DNA of 64,000 nt from Tunturibacter empetritectus. GTDB taxonomy: Bacteria > Acidobacteriota > Terriglobia > Terriglobales > Acidobacteriaceae. Under the pieces are notes generated by a model. The model searched no databases and had not been told where the DNA came from. It saw only the letters and a program-made list of their open reading frames with translations. A program made the translations under genes and the position numbers. The stretch covers positions 3,100,001 through 3,164,000 of the forward strand of contig NZ_CP132932.1 in assembly GCF_040358985.1 (NCBI RefSeq), given 5' to 3'. Positions 38,883 through 47,714 of this stretch are shown here, piece after piece; within the stretch, counting starts at the first letter, position 1; each line of letters begins with the position of its first letter.

Positions 38883-39427
38883 GAGCAGCCACGTTACTTC
38901 CTCTCGCACTGGCCACCGGCGTGGTGAGCGCAGGGCAGCCTATCGCGATGGCGCAAACAGCGGCGTTGCCGGCTCATGTCAGCAATAGTTTTAAGTTCAT
39001 TGTGCCGGCTCCGTTGAGCCGCGCCTCGGCTCTCTTCGGTCCGGAGGGAGAGCGGTGCTGGGCGGGCAAGCACTGGAAGCCCGAGTTTGTTCATCCTCAA
39101 CCGGCGCAGGACGTCCAGGGAGCCATCTTTACGGTCCAGCATGGTCTGCATAAGAGCGTGTGGGTAAATACGGTCTTTGATCCGATTGTTGGCCGTATGC
39201 AGTATGTGTCCTTCATTCCCGACGCGCTGGTCTTTACGGTCGAGGTGCGACTCTCTGTTCTTGCGCCCTCGAGCACGAAGGTGGAGGTGACCTATGTTCG
39301 GACTGCTCTCGACGCAGCCGCGAATGAGGACGTGCTGGCCATGGGGAAGCAAGACGCGGAGAGCGGGCCGGAGTGGCAGAGGTCGATCGAGGAGTGCCTC
39401 GCCGCAGAGCGACAGGCTAAGCCGTAG
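38879..39427 (+). CDS. SRPBCC-like secreted protein
   Basis: The protein has 182 residues with a signal-like N-terminus (LLPLALATGVVSAGQPIAMAQ). The body (NSFKFIVPAPLSRASALFGPEGERCW, WVNTVFDPIVGRMQYVSFIPDALVFTVEVRLS, KVEVTYVRTALDAAANEDV, WQRSIEECL) follows the strand and long-helix plan of the START/SRPBCC fold. Such folds bind small hydrophobic ligands. Its start overlaps the RHH-like gene by 4 bases, so the pair is cotranslated. Ligand unknown. Confidence 0.65.
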   Translation: MRAATLLPLALATGVVSAGQPIAMAQTAALPAHVSNSFKFIVPAPLSRASALFGPEGERCWAGKHWKPEFVHPQPAQDVQGAIFTVQHGLHKSVWVNTVFDPIVGRMQYVSFIPDALVFTVEVRLSVLAPSSTKVEVTYVRTALDAAANEDVLAMGKQDAESGPEWQRSIEECLAAERQAKP

Positions 39428-39439
39428 CCGGAGGACGCA

Positions 39440-40165
39440 GTGATCTTCGGGGTTGCTCTTTCTGAGATCGATAAAGCTCGAGCCGAGCGGACGATCCGCA
39501 AACTTGCCGGGCACGACATCTCCCGGTGGGCGTTGACTGGTGGACTTGCCACTGAGATTTACATAGTGCGGTGCGGCGGACCGTTCGAGCTTCGTCCGCT
39601 GCACGATATCGACTTCATCGTGCCGTCGTTCGATTGCATACCGCAGAGTCTTTCCAAAGACTTCCTTATGCGTCACGTTCATCCAGGGGATCCTCCGGGG
39701 AAGACGCTGCTGCAATGCGTGGACGAAGAGACCGGGGTTCGGGTGGATGTGTTTCGTGCCTACGGATCGGTGATGAACCGTGTTCATCCGATCGAAGGGA
39801 AGTTCGAAAGACTGCCAATGATCTCGATGGAAGATCTGACGGCACGAGCGGCCAGGCTAAGCTGGAATCTTTGCGAAGGCCAGCCTGTGGCTCCCAAGTA
39901 CGTTCGAGATTTTCTTAGACTGATGGAGCTTTCGACGACGGAGGCTGTCGAATCGGCCTGGCAGGATCATAGACAAGCACATCGTCCGGAGAGTTTCGAG
40001 ACGGCGGTGGCTGAGATTCGCAGGGCGCTTGCGGCGAGACCGGAGTTACTCGTCAGCCCGGTTTACTCAACCGACCCCAACGCCGTTTGTGAGCGTTGTG
40101 TGGGGAGCGAGGGTCTTCCGCTGGCTGAGGCAAATCGAATTCTCGCGATTCTTGGATACTGTTGA
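39440..40165 (+). CDS. nucleotidyltransferase-fold protein of unknown role
   Basis: The protein has 241 residues from a GTG start 12 bases after the previous gene. The pattern WALTGGLATEIY, LHDIDFIVP (two aspartates) and RVDVFRAYG (third acid) matches the DNA polymerase beta-like nucleotidyltransferase fold found in AbiEii toxins and MNT proteins. The rest has a helical C-terminal part with a CERCVG cysteine pair near the end. Some relatives transfer nucleotides onto tRNA or proteins as antiphage or toxin parts; whether this is a toxin is uncertain, since the RHH-like gene two places earlier would be an unusual antitoxin partner. Confidence 0.65.
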   Translation: MIFGVALSEIDKARAERTIRKLAGHDISRWALTGGLATEIYIVRCGGPFELRPLHDIDFIVPSFDCIPQSLSKDFLMRHVHPGDPPGKTLLQCVDEETGVRVDVFRAYGSVMNRVHPIEGKFERLPMISMEDLTARAARLSWNLCEGQPVAPKYVRDFLRLMELSTTEAVESAWQDHRQAHRPESFETAVAEIRRALAARPELLVSPVYSTDPNAVCERCVGSEGLPLAEANRILAILGYC

Positions 40166-40366
40166 GGCTGGGTCGACGTCTCGGTAACCGCGCCGGGGAA
40201 TTAGACTTCGACCTCTCGATTTTGCAGGGCATCGAAAAAATCGATCGAATCGCGCCGATTCCGGGGTATGCTGGGTAGCACTTCAGACGAGGTCCACTTC
40301 CGAGCTGTCTCGAGCTGACTTGCGTTCTGCACTTAGGCCCCAATTCCATCTCTCAGGAGTGATGCC

Positions 40367-40903
40367 ATGCAGTGTCCCGTCTGCCACAACGAGGTGGCAA
40401 CCCAAAATGCATTTTGTAACCATTGCGGTGCGCCCCTTGCCGCGGGTAGTGCTGCGAGTTCAACGGTGCCCCCGCCGCCGGACTATACGAATGTTCCGCC
40501 GGCTTACTCTACGGTGCCGCCTGCTTATGTTGCAGCGCCGCCAGCCGCGACCAACGCAGGGCTGTCGGAGAATGCAGCGGCGGCCATCGCGTATCTCACG
40601 ATTATTCCGGCGATTATCTTCCTGGTGCTCGAGCCCTTCAACAAGATGCCGCTGGTGCGATTTCACTCGTGGCAGTCGATCGGCCTTTGCGTGGCGGCGT
40701 TTGTGCTGCAGCTGCTGATCTCCTTTGGGGAGATACTCCTGCACTTCATTCCGGGGATTGTTCTGCTGTTCTCGCTGGTGCATCTGGTGATAGCGCTCGG
40801 CCTCTTTCTGGTCTGGCTGTTCCTCATCATCAAGGCCAGCAAGGGCGAGTGGTACAAGCTGCCGATCATTGGAGACTTCGCCGAGAAGCAGGCGCGCGGG
40901 TAG
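40367..40903 (+). CDS. zinc-ribbon membrane protein (DUF4870-like)
   Basis: The protein has 178 residues. An N-terminal zinc ribbon has cysteines 3, 6, 17 and 20 (MQCPVCHNEVATQNAFCNHCG). A Pro/Tyr/Ala linker leads to about four hydrophobic segments (AAIAYLTIIPAIIFLVLEP, FHSWQSIGLCVAAFVLQLLI, LLFSLVHLVIALGLFLVWLFLII). The pattern NAAAAIAYL...RFHSWQSI is like DUF4870/Tic20-type proteins. Its 3' end overlaps the convergent methyltransferase gene by 38 bases. Function unknown. Confidence 0.82.
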   Translation: MQCPVCHNEVATQNAFCNHCGAPLAAGSAASSTVPPPPDYTNVPPAYSTVPPAYVAAPPAATNAGLSENAAAAIAYLTIIPAIIFLVLEPFNKMPLVRFHSWQSIGLCVAAFVLQLLISFGEILLHFIPGIVLLFSLVHLVIALGLFLVWLFLIIKASKGEWYKLPIIGDFAEKQARG

Positions 40904-41780
40904 ATCTTCTGGCCTTGGTTTTTTTGACTCTCGGGAGGGGCATGTCCTCTCTCCGGGGGGCGTAGGCTGTAAGACGTTTTTCCATCACGGCGATGGCCGC
41001 GGCGCTCTCGTCAACGAGCAGGAAGCTGCGATCGTGTCTGGCTGCGGCGGCTCCGGTCGTTCCGCTGCCGGCAAAGAAATCGAGCACCGTGTCGCCTGGG
41101 TTGGAATGGACGCGCACGATCCGCTCGAGGATGCCGAGTGGCTTCTGCGTGGCGTAGCCGGTCTTCTCCTTGCCAGTGGGCGAGACGATGGTGTGCCACC
41201 AGACATCGGTCGGCGTCTTGCCGCGGGCTGCTTTGGTTGCGCCGACCAGCCCAGGCGCCATGTAGGGGATGCGGTCGCTCTCGTTGAGGTTGAAGGTGTA
41301 GCGCTTGGGATCCCTGGTATACCAGAGGATGTTGTCGTGCTTGGCGGGCCAGCGTTTGGTGGCGCGTGCGCCGTAGTCATAGGCCCAGATGATCTCGTTC
41401 TGGAAGCAGTCGCGTCCAAAGATCTCGTCGAGCATGACCTTGCAATAGTGAACCTCGCGATAGTCGATGTGGAAGAAGAGGGAGCCGGTGGGCGAGAGGA
41501 TGCGGTGTGCTTCGACTAGGCGTGGGCGCAGGAAGCCGAGGAAGTCGTCGAAGCGGTCGCCGTAGCCTGTGCCCCCGCTTTGCTGCTCCAGCACTTCGGT
41601 GCGGTAGCGTCGGCCGCCGAATCCGACGCGGTCGCCTGCCTCGTCGCGAATGGTCTTCATCTGGGTGCGGCTCTGGCGTTTGCCGGTGTTGAAGGGGGGA
41701 TCAACGTAGATCAGCTCTACGGAGGCGGCTGCCAACGACTGCAAAACGGTGAGGTTATCTCCCTGCACGATCCGGTTCAT
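40866..41780 (-). CDS. site-specific DNA methyltransferase (beta class), orphan
   Basis: Starting at the ATG at 41780 (GGAG nine bases ahead) gives 304 residues; a longer frame begins at 41867 but lacks a good site and would overlap the divergent PP2C start region. Catalytic motif IV VDPPFNTGK comes near the N-terminus and the AdoMet motif DFFAGSGTTG late, the order of beta-class N6-adenine or N4-cytosine enzymes. YATQKPLGILERIVRVHSNPGDTVLDFF is the typical motif X-I. The C-terminal tail is Lys/Arg-rich. No restriction endonuclease gene lies nearby, so it is an orphan, possibly epigenetic. The recognition site is unknown. Confidence 0.92.
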   Translation of the reverse strand: MNRIVQGDNLTVLQSLAAASVELIYVDPPFNTGKRQSRTQMKTIRDEAGDRVGFGGRRYRTEVLEQQSGGTGYGDRFDDFLGFLRPRLVEAHRILSPTGSLFFHIDYREVHYCKVMLDEIFGRDCFQNEIIWAYDYGARATKRWPAKHDNILWYTRDPKRYTFNLNESDRIPYMAPGLVGATKAARGKTPTDVWWHTIVSPTGKEKTGYATQKPLGILERIVRVHSNPGDTVLDFFAGSGTTGAAAARHDRSFLLVDESAAAIAVMEKRLTAYAPRREDMPLPRVKKTKARRSTRAPASRRSLQ

Positions 41781-41884
41781 GCCAACGGTCTCCGCTCCTA
41801 ACACTAACGTACCCTTGGTCTCTTCGGCTGCGACGTGTATTGTTCTCCTCGGATGGTTCTGCTGCACACGGCCCCCGCACGAAT

Positions 41885-42736
41885 ATGTCTGCGACTCACC
41901 TCATCTACGCCATGCTCAGTCACCGCGGCCGCGTCCGTAAGGGCAATGAAGATACCTGCGCTGCGGCGCCTGAGATTGGGGCGTTCGTCGTCTGCGACGG
42001 CATGGGCGGAGCGGCCGCCGGCGAGGTTGCGAGCACTCTGGCTGCCGATACGTTTCTCGCGAATCTTTCTCCGCCGCGAGGTGGGCTCGACGCGTCGTTG
42101 ACGCCGGAGGCGCGTATGAATGCAGCGATTCATGCGGCCAATCATGCGGTCTATCAGCAGTCCCGCCAGCAGCGACAGTACAACGGCATGGGCACGACGC
42201 TGGTTGCTCTGCTGCACACGCCAGTGGTCAAAAGCGAGAGCAAGGGGGAGAATGGCAAGGCACCTACTCGCCGTTCGCCGGCCAGTCATCTGAACTCCCG
42301 CGTCACCGATCCTCCGACGCTTTGGCTGGGCCATGTTGGTGACAGCCGCTGCTACCGCCAGCGCCGCGGCAAGCTGGAGCAGCTCACTATCGATCATTCG
42401 CTGATCGAGGAGCAGCTTCGCGCCGGGCAGATCACGCTCGATCAGGCGGCGCACTCCCCCATGCGCAACCTCATTACCCGCGCCATCGGTTCGCAGGCTA
42501 CGGTGCAGCCGGAGATTCAAAGCCATCGTCCGCAGGCGAACGATGTGTATCTGCTTGCGTCTGACGGTCTGACCCACGAGGTGACTGACGAAGAGATCGC
42601 GGAGATTCTGACTGCGATCCCCAGGCCGCAGACCGTGGCCGCGCTCACCAAGGCATGCGAAGATCTGATCACGACGGCCAATCGCAACGGCGGCAACGAT
42701 AACATCACTGTGCTACTGGTCGCCGTCGCTCCATAG
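41885..42736 (+). CDS. PP2C-family serine/threonine protein phosphatase
   Basis: The ATG at 41885 gives 283 residues beginning MSATHLIYAMLSHRGRVRKGNEDT, the usual PP2C start. Metal and catalytic motifs are all present: RKGNEDTC, VVCDGMGG, LGHVGDSRCYR, LASDGLTHEV and GGNDNITVLLV. A short insert (SESKGENGKAPTRRSPASHLNSR) lies mid-domain. Such enzymes remove phosphate from Ser/Thr kinase targets in the cytoplasm. No Hanks-type kinase is next to it. It is divergent from the methyltransferase gene. Confidence 0.92.
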   Translation: MSATHLIYAMLSHRGRVRKGNEDTCAAAPEIGAFVVCDGMGGAAAGEVASTLAADTFLANLSPPRGGLDASLTPEARMNAAIHAANHAVYQQSRQQRQYNGMGTTLVALLHTPVVKSESKGENGKAPTRRSPASHLNSRVTDPPTLWLGHVGDSRCYRQRRGKLEQLTIDHSLIEEQLRAGQITLDQAAHSPMRNLITRAIGSQATVQPEIQSHRPQANDVYLLASDGLTHEVTDEEIAEILTAIPRPQTVAALTKACEDLITTANRNGGNDNITVLLVAVAP

Positions 42737-42931
42737 CTGCCGGTAGTGGTCGGTTTTGAATGAATGACTGAGACTGCCGAAAAAGCGACTTTTTGGGAAA
42801 CCCGGTCGGATTAGTTGAACATAAGCGCGTTTCCCGAGACTTTCAAGGAACTGCACGCAAAAGGCACGGAACCGTTGTCTATTGCTACGCGTATGCGCTT
42901 CAGCAAGTAAATCCTCCCTTGCGAGGGCTTC

Positions 42932-44467
42932 ATGCACAGGATTTGGCTGTCTAGTCGTACCCACTCGTCTGCGATAGTTATCACAGCAGCCTTGATGTTG
43001 CTTCAGACTCAAGCACAACAGCCTGCGGCGACCACCGCGACGCAAGCTCATATTTCTCGTATCCAGAATGGATTGTTGCCCTCGGTCGTGATCAAAGGCC
43101 ACCCGGCGCCTGTCATGAAGCTTGCTGACAGGATGCGCTACTACCATGTACCCGGAATCAGCATTGCCTACTTCGACCATGAGCGAATCGAATGGACGCA
43201 TGTCTACGGAGTGGCGGACATACAAAGGAATCGCCCTGTCACTACTGAAACTCTCTTTCAGGCGGGGTCAATCAGCAAGCCGATTGCTGCGCTAGGCGCG
43301 CTCAAACTGGTACAACGCGGCAAGCTGAAGCTGGACGAAAATGTGAACGACGAACTCACCTCGTGGAAACTTCCCGACAATGAGTTCACGGCGAACCAAA
43401 AAGTCACTCTTCGCATGCTTCTCAGCCATAGCGGCGGAGTGAGCGTCCACGGCTTTGGCGGCTATGAAGTGAATCGGCCGCTGCCATCGGTCGCGCAGAT
43501 TCTTGACGGAGCGAAACCGGCGAACTCAGCCCCAGTGCGTGTCGCAGCCGTGCCCGGTTCGGTGTATAGCTACTCCGGCGGTGGCATGATAGTCACGCAA
43601 TTGATGATGATGGAGGCTACAGGGAAAAGCTTCCCGGCGCTGATGAACGACCTCGTTCTCAGCCCCATTGGGATGTCTCACAGCACATATGAACAGCCGC
43701 TGCCGCCCAGTCTTCTCAGTAGCGCTGCACATGGATACGGACCGAACGGCGAACCACTCCCGGGAGGCTTTCATATCTATCCTGAGATGGCGGCTGCGGG
43801 CTTGTGGGCGACGCCTTCGGACCTCGCGCGGGCGGCAATTGAAGTGCAACAGGAATACGCGGGAAACTCACACAAGGTTCTCTCGCAGGCACTGGCAGAG
43901 GAGATGCTGACCCGTCAGAAAGACAATTGGGGATTGGGCTTCGAAGTGGAGAAGCCGGGCGCGACGCCGCGCTTCGATCATTTTGGTGTGAACACGGGCT
44001 TTATCTCCGTGTTGGAAGCATATCGCGACAGAGGGCAAGGCATCGTAATTATGACCAATGGCCAGCAAGGCGAGAAACTCATCACGGAGATCCTTCGAGC
44101 TGTTGCACATGAATACGCATGGCCTGATTTTCAGCCAGCTGAGCATACCCTGATAAAACTTGATCCAACATCCTTTAAGGATTTAGAGGGCACTTATGAT
44201 CAGGCCGATCGGGACGGACAAGACAAATTCACGGTCACCATCCGGGACGGGCGACCCTACATCTCGGGGACCTACAGTGTGGGTTCGACCTACCACTTCG
44301 GCCTTTCGGAGCCGGTTGAATTGCTGCCGGAGTCCGAGCAGCAATACTTTACGTTGCTAACGGGAGGCGCGAGCTTTCGTTTCGAAAAAACAAGTGATGG
44401 AATAGTGAACCGCTGCGTTGTCATCTCTGGAACGAACCAGCGTGAAGCCAAGAAATGGGTTAGGTAA
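42932..44467 (+). CDS. serine hydrolase of the beta-lactamase / class C PBP family, secreted
   Basis: The protein has 511 residues and a signal peptide (SSAIVITAALMLLQTQAQQ). The SxxK motif is SISK with Ser113 and Lys116; YSYSGGG near 212-218 is the YxS/N motif and HFGVNTGF in the C-terminal half resembles the H/KxG element. After about residue 400 a small lipocalin-like or C-terminal beta domain follows. Family members are D-aminopeptidases, esterases or beta-lactamases; the activity cannot be chosen. A purine-rich GCGAGGG precedes the ATG. Base composition is a little less GC-rich than its neighbours, which may indicate transfer. Confidence 0.88.
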   Translation: MHRIWLSSRTHSSAIVITAALMLLQTQAQQPAATTATQAHISRIQNGLLPSVVIKGHPAPVMKLADRMRYYHVPGISIAYFDHERIEWTHVYGVADIQRNRPVTTETLFQAGSISKPIAALGALKLVQRGKLKLDENVNDELTSWKLPDNEFTANQKVTLRMLLSHSGGVSVHGFGGYEVNRPLPSVAQILDGAKPANSAPVRVAAVPGSVYSYSGGGMIVTQLMMMEATGKSFPALMNDLVLSPIGMSHSTYEQPLPPSLLSSAAHGYGPNGEPLPGGFHIYPEMAAAGLWATPSDLARAAIEVQQEYAGNSHKVLSQALAEEMLTRQKDNWGLGFEVEKPGATPRFDHFGVNTGFISVLEAYRDRGQGIVIMTNGQQGEKLITEILRAVAHEYAWPDFQPAEHTLIKLDPTSFKDLEGTYDQADRDGQDKFTVTIRDGRPYISGTYSVGSTYHFGLSEPVELLPESEQQYFTLLTGGASFRFEKTSDGIVNRCVVISGTNQREAKKWVR

Positions 44468-44639
44468 CGATAAGTCGGCTTGTGGGAAGTGATCCCCCCT
44501 TTCGAAGGGGCGATGCGCGCAAACGGGTTATAGGTAACTAGGCTGCCCCGGATTTCAAATTGACCCACTGCCTGGATGCCCCCTGATTCCGCGGGTCACA
44601 CGCAAGCTGCTACACTGCGAAGTCGTCTGAAACTCCTTT

Positions 44640-45509
44640 ATGTCCGATTTGAAGACCATTGAGACCATTGCAATCCTCGGCGCCGGAACCATGGGCAACG
44701 GCATCGCGCACGTCTGTGCCCGCTCCGGCTTTCCCGTTGTCCTCTACGATCTGCAGCAGTCGTTTCTCGGTCGCGGGCTCGCTACCATCGAAAAAAATCT
44801 GGCTCGCGAAGTGGTGAAGAACAAGCTCACGCAGCAGCAGGCCGACGAGGCCAGAGCGCGGATTACTCCCACGCTCGACCGTGAGGCGCTTGGCAGTTGC
44901 AGCTTTGCCATCGAGGCCGCGACGGAGAAGTTTGCGATCAAGTCGGAGATCTTTCGTGATCTCGACCGCATCCTTCCTGCTGAAGCCATCCTCGCGACGA
45001 ATACGAGCTCCATCTCGATTACGAAGCTTGCCGCGGTGACGAAGCGTCCTGAGCAGGTGATCGGGATGCACTTCTTCAACCCCGTACCGGTGATGAAGCT
45101 GGTGGAGGTCATTCGCGGCCTTGCGACCTCGCAGGCTACCTTCGACGCGGTGCATGCACTCTCGCTGCAACTCGACAAGAAGCCGGTCGAGGTCAATGAC
45201 GCCGCGGGATTCATCTCAAACCGCGTGCTGATGCCTCTGATCAACGAGGCGATCTACTCGGTGATGGAGGGCGTGGCGACTGCCGAGGCCGTCGATCAGG
45301 TCTTCGTGCTCGGCATGGCACATCCGATGGGTCCGCTCACTCTCGCCGACTTTATCGGGCTCGACGTCTGCGCCGATATCATGCGGGTCCTCGCCGACGG
45401 GCTTGGCAGCCCGAAGTACAACCCCTGTCCGCTGCTGGTTCGCATGGTCGACGCCGGCTGGCTGGGACGGAAATCAGGACGCGGCTTCTACACCTATCCC
45501 ACCTCATGA
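44640..45509 (+). CDS. 3-hydroxybutyryl-CoA dehydrogenase
   Basis: The protein has 289 residues. The NAD-binding motif is AILGAGTMGNGIAHVCARSG. HFFNPVPVMKLVEVIRG holds the catalytic His and the substrate loop, and NDAAGFISNRVLMPLINEA and GMAHPMGPLTLADFIGLD are the typical C-terminal helices. It converts (S)-3-hydroxybutyryl-CoA to acetoacetyl-CoA in fatty-acid or butyrate metabolism. The MaoC hydratase gene follows 85 bases downstream, making a short acyl-CoA pair. It could equally serve phenylacetate or polyhydroxybutyrate metabolism. Confidence 0.95.
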   Translation: MSDLKTIETIAILGAGTMGNGIAHVCARSGFPVVLYDLQQSFLGRGLATIEKNLAREVVKNKLTQQQADEARARITPTLDREALGSCSFAIEAATEKFAIKSEIFRDLDRILPAEAILATNTSSISITKLAAVTKRPEQVIGMHFFNPVPVMKLVEVIRGLATSQATFDAVHALSLQLDKKPVEVNDAAGFISNRVLMPLINEAIYSVMEGVATAEAVDQVFVLGMAHPMGPLTLADFIGLDVCADIMRVLADGLGSPKYNPCPLLVRMVDAGWLGRKSGRGFYTYPTS

Positions 45510-45594
45510 GCAAGATCGGCTCTTGCGGTTCTACACTAATGAGATCAGCCGAAGCCTGAAGCTAGACGCAGCATCCAAAGGAACAGGAGAGACA

Positions 45595-46050
45595 ATGCCC
45601 CAGGAGTTTTATTACGAAGACTTTTACGTAGGCCAGAAGTTCAATTCGCTTGGCCAGGCCAAGGTGACTGCCGAAGAGATCAAAGAGTTCGGCAGCAAGT
45701 ATGACCCGCAGCCGTTTCACCTCGACGAGGCTGCCGGGGAAAACTCCTTCTTCAAGGGTCTCGCGGCCTCGGGCTGGCTTACCGCTGCGATCGTGATGCG
45801 CCTTCGCGTGCAGTCGATCACGGTTGCGGGCGGGATGATCGGCGCAGGCGTGGAAGAGATGCGCTGGACCGAGCCGGTTCGCCCGGGCGATTCGCTTCGC
45901 ACCGAGATCGAGGTCGTCGGTGTTCGGCACTCCAACTCCCGCAAGGAGTTCGGTGTGGTTCGCACCCGCACGCTTGCCTTCAATCAGCGCGACGAGGTGG
46001 TGATGCGCTCCACAGTCAATTTCCTGGCTCCCGTCCGGCCCACCGTCTAG
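45595..46050 (+). CDS. MaoC-like hotdog dehydratase
   Basis: The ATG at 45595 has AGGAGA six bases before it and gives 151 residues. The longer frame from 45403 is dismissed because its extra residues overlap the end of the previous gene without homology. FGSKYDPQPFHLDEAAG is the hydratase-2 motif with the catalytic Asp/His pair, followed by FKGLAASGWLTAAIVMR and GGMIGAGVEEMRWTEPVRPGD. It would hydrate enoyl-CoA in the (R) direction and pairs with the dehydrogenase before it. Confidence 0.93.
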   Translation: MPQEFYYEDFYVGQKFNSLGQAKVTAEEIKEFGSKYDPQPFHLDEAAGENSFFKGLAASGWLTAAIVMRLRVQSITVAGGMIGAGVEEMRWTEPVRPGDSLRTEIEVVGVRHSNSRKEFGVVRTRTLAFNQRDEVVMRSTVNFLAPVRPTV

Positions 46051-46067
46051 TAAAGAACGAGCTTTCA

Positions 46068-46307
46068 ATGACCAGCGAGGATCTTGCTCTTCTCAAATCG
46101 AGTATCGACCTCGTCGTCATGCTTGAGACTGTCGAAGGCGAGCGGTTTCCGGCTCAAATTCTCTTCGTCTTTGATGCCGAAGAGACCCCCGACGTCTTTT
46201 ACCTGAAGGTTGAGCCCGGTCCCAACAGCAACTTCGTCCCGATAGGGACTGGCGGTCATTCGACCCTGCTGGCGGATATCGCCGCGGTTCGTCGTCTCGA
46301 GTCGTGA
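46068..46307 (+). CDS. small conserved-type protein of unknown function
   Basis: The protein has 79 residues, starting 17 bases after the MaoC gene and likely in the same transcript. It has a helix-strand pattern (SSIDLVVMLETVEGERFPAQILFVFD, PDVFYLKVEPGPNSN, LADIAAVRRLES) without signal or membrane parts. No family was recognised. Palindromic element copy B begins 7 bases after its stop. Confidence 0.6.
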   Translation: MTSEDLALLKSSIDLVVMLETVEGERFPAQILFVFDAEETPDVFYLKVEPGPNSNFVPIGTGGHSTLLADIAAVRRLES

Positions 46308-46313
46308 AAAGCT

Positions 46314-46477
46314 GTCCTGCGGACGGGCCCACTACGCGTGGGGCGGTGTGTACCGCTGCGCCTGGTCCTCCCGTTGGTCGGAGGAGAAGTTGATTCCGAC
46401 CAACGGGAGGAGCGAGCGAAGCTTTAAAAACGCGTGCGAACGCCCGCCCTCCGCGCAGGAGGCCCGTCCGGCAGGAC
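46314..46477. repeat. long palindromic intergenic element, copy B
   Basis: About 164 bases. The left end GTCCTGCGGACGGGCC lacks one C compared with copies A and C; the right end is GGCCCGTCCGGCAGGAC. Inside, CCTCCCGTTGGTCGG pairs with CCGACCAACGGGAGG (15 bases) around GAGGAGAAGTTGATT. GAAGCTTTAAAAACGCGTGCGAACGCCCGC resembles the corresponding part of copy A. It fills the gap between the 46068 gene and the YycJ-like gene. Confidence 0.8.
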
Positions 46478-46543
46478 AGCATATGGGGGGAACCAATCTG
46501 GTTACCCTGGCGACATACTCACAACCAATCGGCGTATCCTAAC

Positions 46544-47608
46544 GTGATGATGCGTATGACAGTGCTCGCCTCCGGATCCAAAGGCAACAGCACAGTCATC
46601 GCCAGCTCCAGGACGCGCGTTCTGGTCGACGCCGGCCTCTCCTGCCGCGAACTTTTGCGGCGCATGGCCGTCGCGGGGGAAGATCCCGCCAAGCTCGACG
46701 CCATCCTCGTTACGCATGAGCATCAGGACCACATTGCAGGCCTTGCGGTTCTTGCACGACGCCTGAAGATTCCTGTCTTCTTTACCGAGCCGACGCACCG
46801 TGCCTGGGTTCGCATGCTGACCCCACGCACTACGATGACCTACGCTAAATGGCTCGATCATGTGCAGCGCGAGAAGGAAGCCCGCGCCACAGCCATTGCT
46901 GCGAGCACCTCGGCTTGTATCCAGACTGCGGGCCTGGCCGCCCAGCTTGCCGCGCAGTCCGAGGCGATCGCCAGCGTCTCCTCCGAGGCTGCTGCCCTCA
47001 ACCGCTCCGACGACCCTAACGCCACCCTCGAGCTGCCCGTCGACCCCGATGAGGAGGAGGAGCTTTGCAGCCCGGAGCCGGCGGCACAAAAGGCAGACCC
47101 CACCCATCTTCCTGCGGTGGAGTACTTCCACGCCGGCACGCAGTTCTCCATCGGCGACATCGACATCACCCCCTTTACTATTCCGCACGATGCGGCCGAT
47201 CCCTGCGGCTTTGTCTTCGAGGCCGAGGGCATCCGAATGGCGCTGGCGACCGACCTTGGCTATATGCCTCCTAACGTCAAGGCTGCTCTTAAACGCATTG
47301 ATGTGCTTCTGCTGGAGTCCAACCACGATCTCGAGATGCTGCGCGACGGCCCATACCCCTGGTCGGTCAAGCAGCGTGTTTTGTCACGGGTTGGCCACCT
47401 CTCCAACCACGCGACGGCTGAGTTTCTCGAAAAGGACTACGACGGCGGGGCAGCCTGGATCGTTCTCGGGCACCTGTCGGAGTCTAATAACGCTCCTGAG
47501 CTGGCGCGTCTTTCTGCTGAACAGGCGCTAGGTAACCAGCCAATGCTGCTCGGTAACCGGATCGTTCTGGCTGGCCAGTCTGTTCCGCTCGATCCCATCA
47601 CTCTTTAA
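46544..47608 (+). CDS. MBL-fold metallohydrolase, YycJ/WalJ-like, with a central insertion
   Basis: The protein has 354 residues. The core resembles YycJ: MRMTVLASGSKGNSTVI, LVDAGLSCRELLRRM, VTHEHQDHIAG (HxHxDH zinc motif), FTIPHDAADPCGFVFE, LATDLGY, LLLESNHDLEML and RVGHLSNHATAEFL. Between about 105 and 195 an Ala/Glu-rich insert (QREKEARATAIAAS ... EEEELCSPEP) interrupts the domain, so the protein is some 90 residues longer than usual. YycJ proteins are 5'-3' exonuclease-like DNA repair enzymes in Firmicutes. Met1, Met2 or Met3 could start it. Confidence 0.85.
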   Translation: MMMRMTVLASGSKGNSTVIASSRTRVLVDAGLSCRELLRRMAVAGEDPAKLDAILVTHEHQDHIAGLAVLARRLKIPVFFTEPTHRAWVRMLTPRTTMTYAKWLDHVQREKEARATAIAASTSACIQTAGLAAQLAAQSEAIASVSSEAAALNRSDDPNATLELPVDPDEEEELCSPEPAAQKADPTHLPAVEYFHAGTQFSIGDIDITPFTIPHDAADPCGFVFEAEGIRMALATDLGYMPPNVKAALKRIDVLLLESNHDLEMLRDGPYPWSVKQRVLSRVGHLSNHATAEFLEKDYDGGAAWIVLGHLSESNNAPELARLSAEQALGNQPMLLGNRIVLAGQSVPLDPITL

Positions 47609-47714
47609 TGCTTCTTTTTCAGCTGTTTAGGGAGGGTACTCTGACGGTTACGATTCGATGAATCCTTTCTTTTCTTCGAGCTATCAAACAGGGTAGAATG
47701 GTAACTATAAACCG

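Noticed and set aside
44495..44515. CCCC..TTTCGAA..GGGG stem after the serine hydrolase gene
   Set aside because: The stem is four pairs with an AT core; not enough for a terminator.
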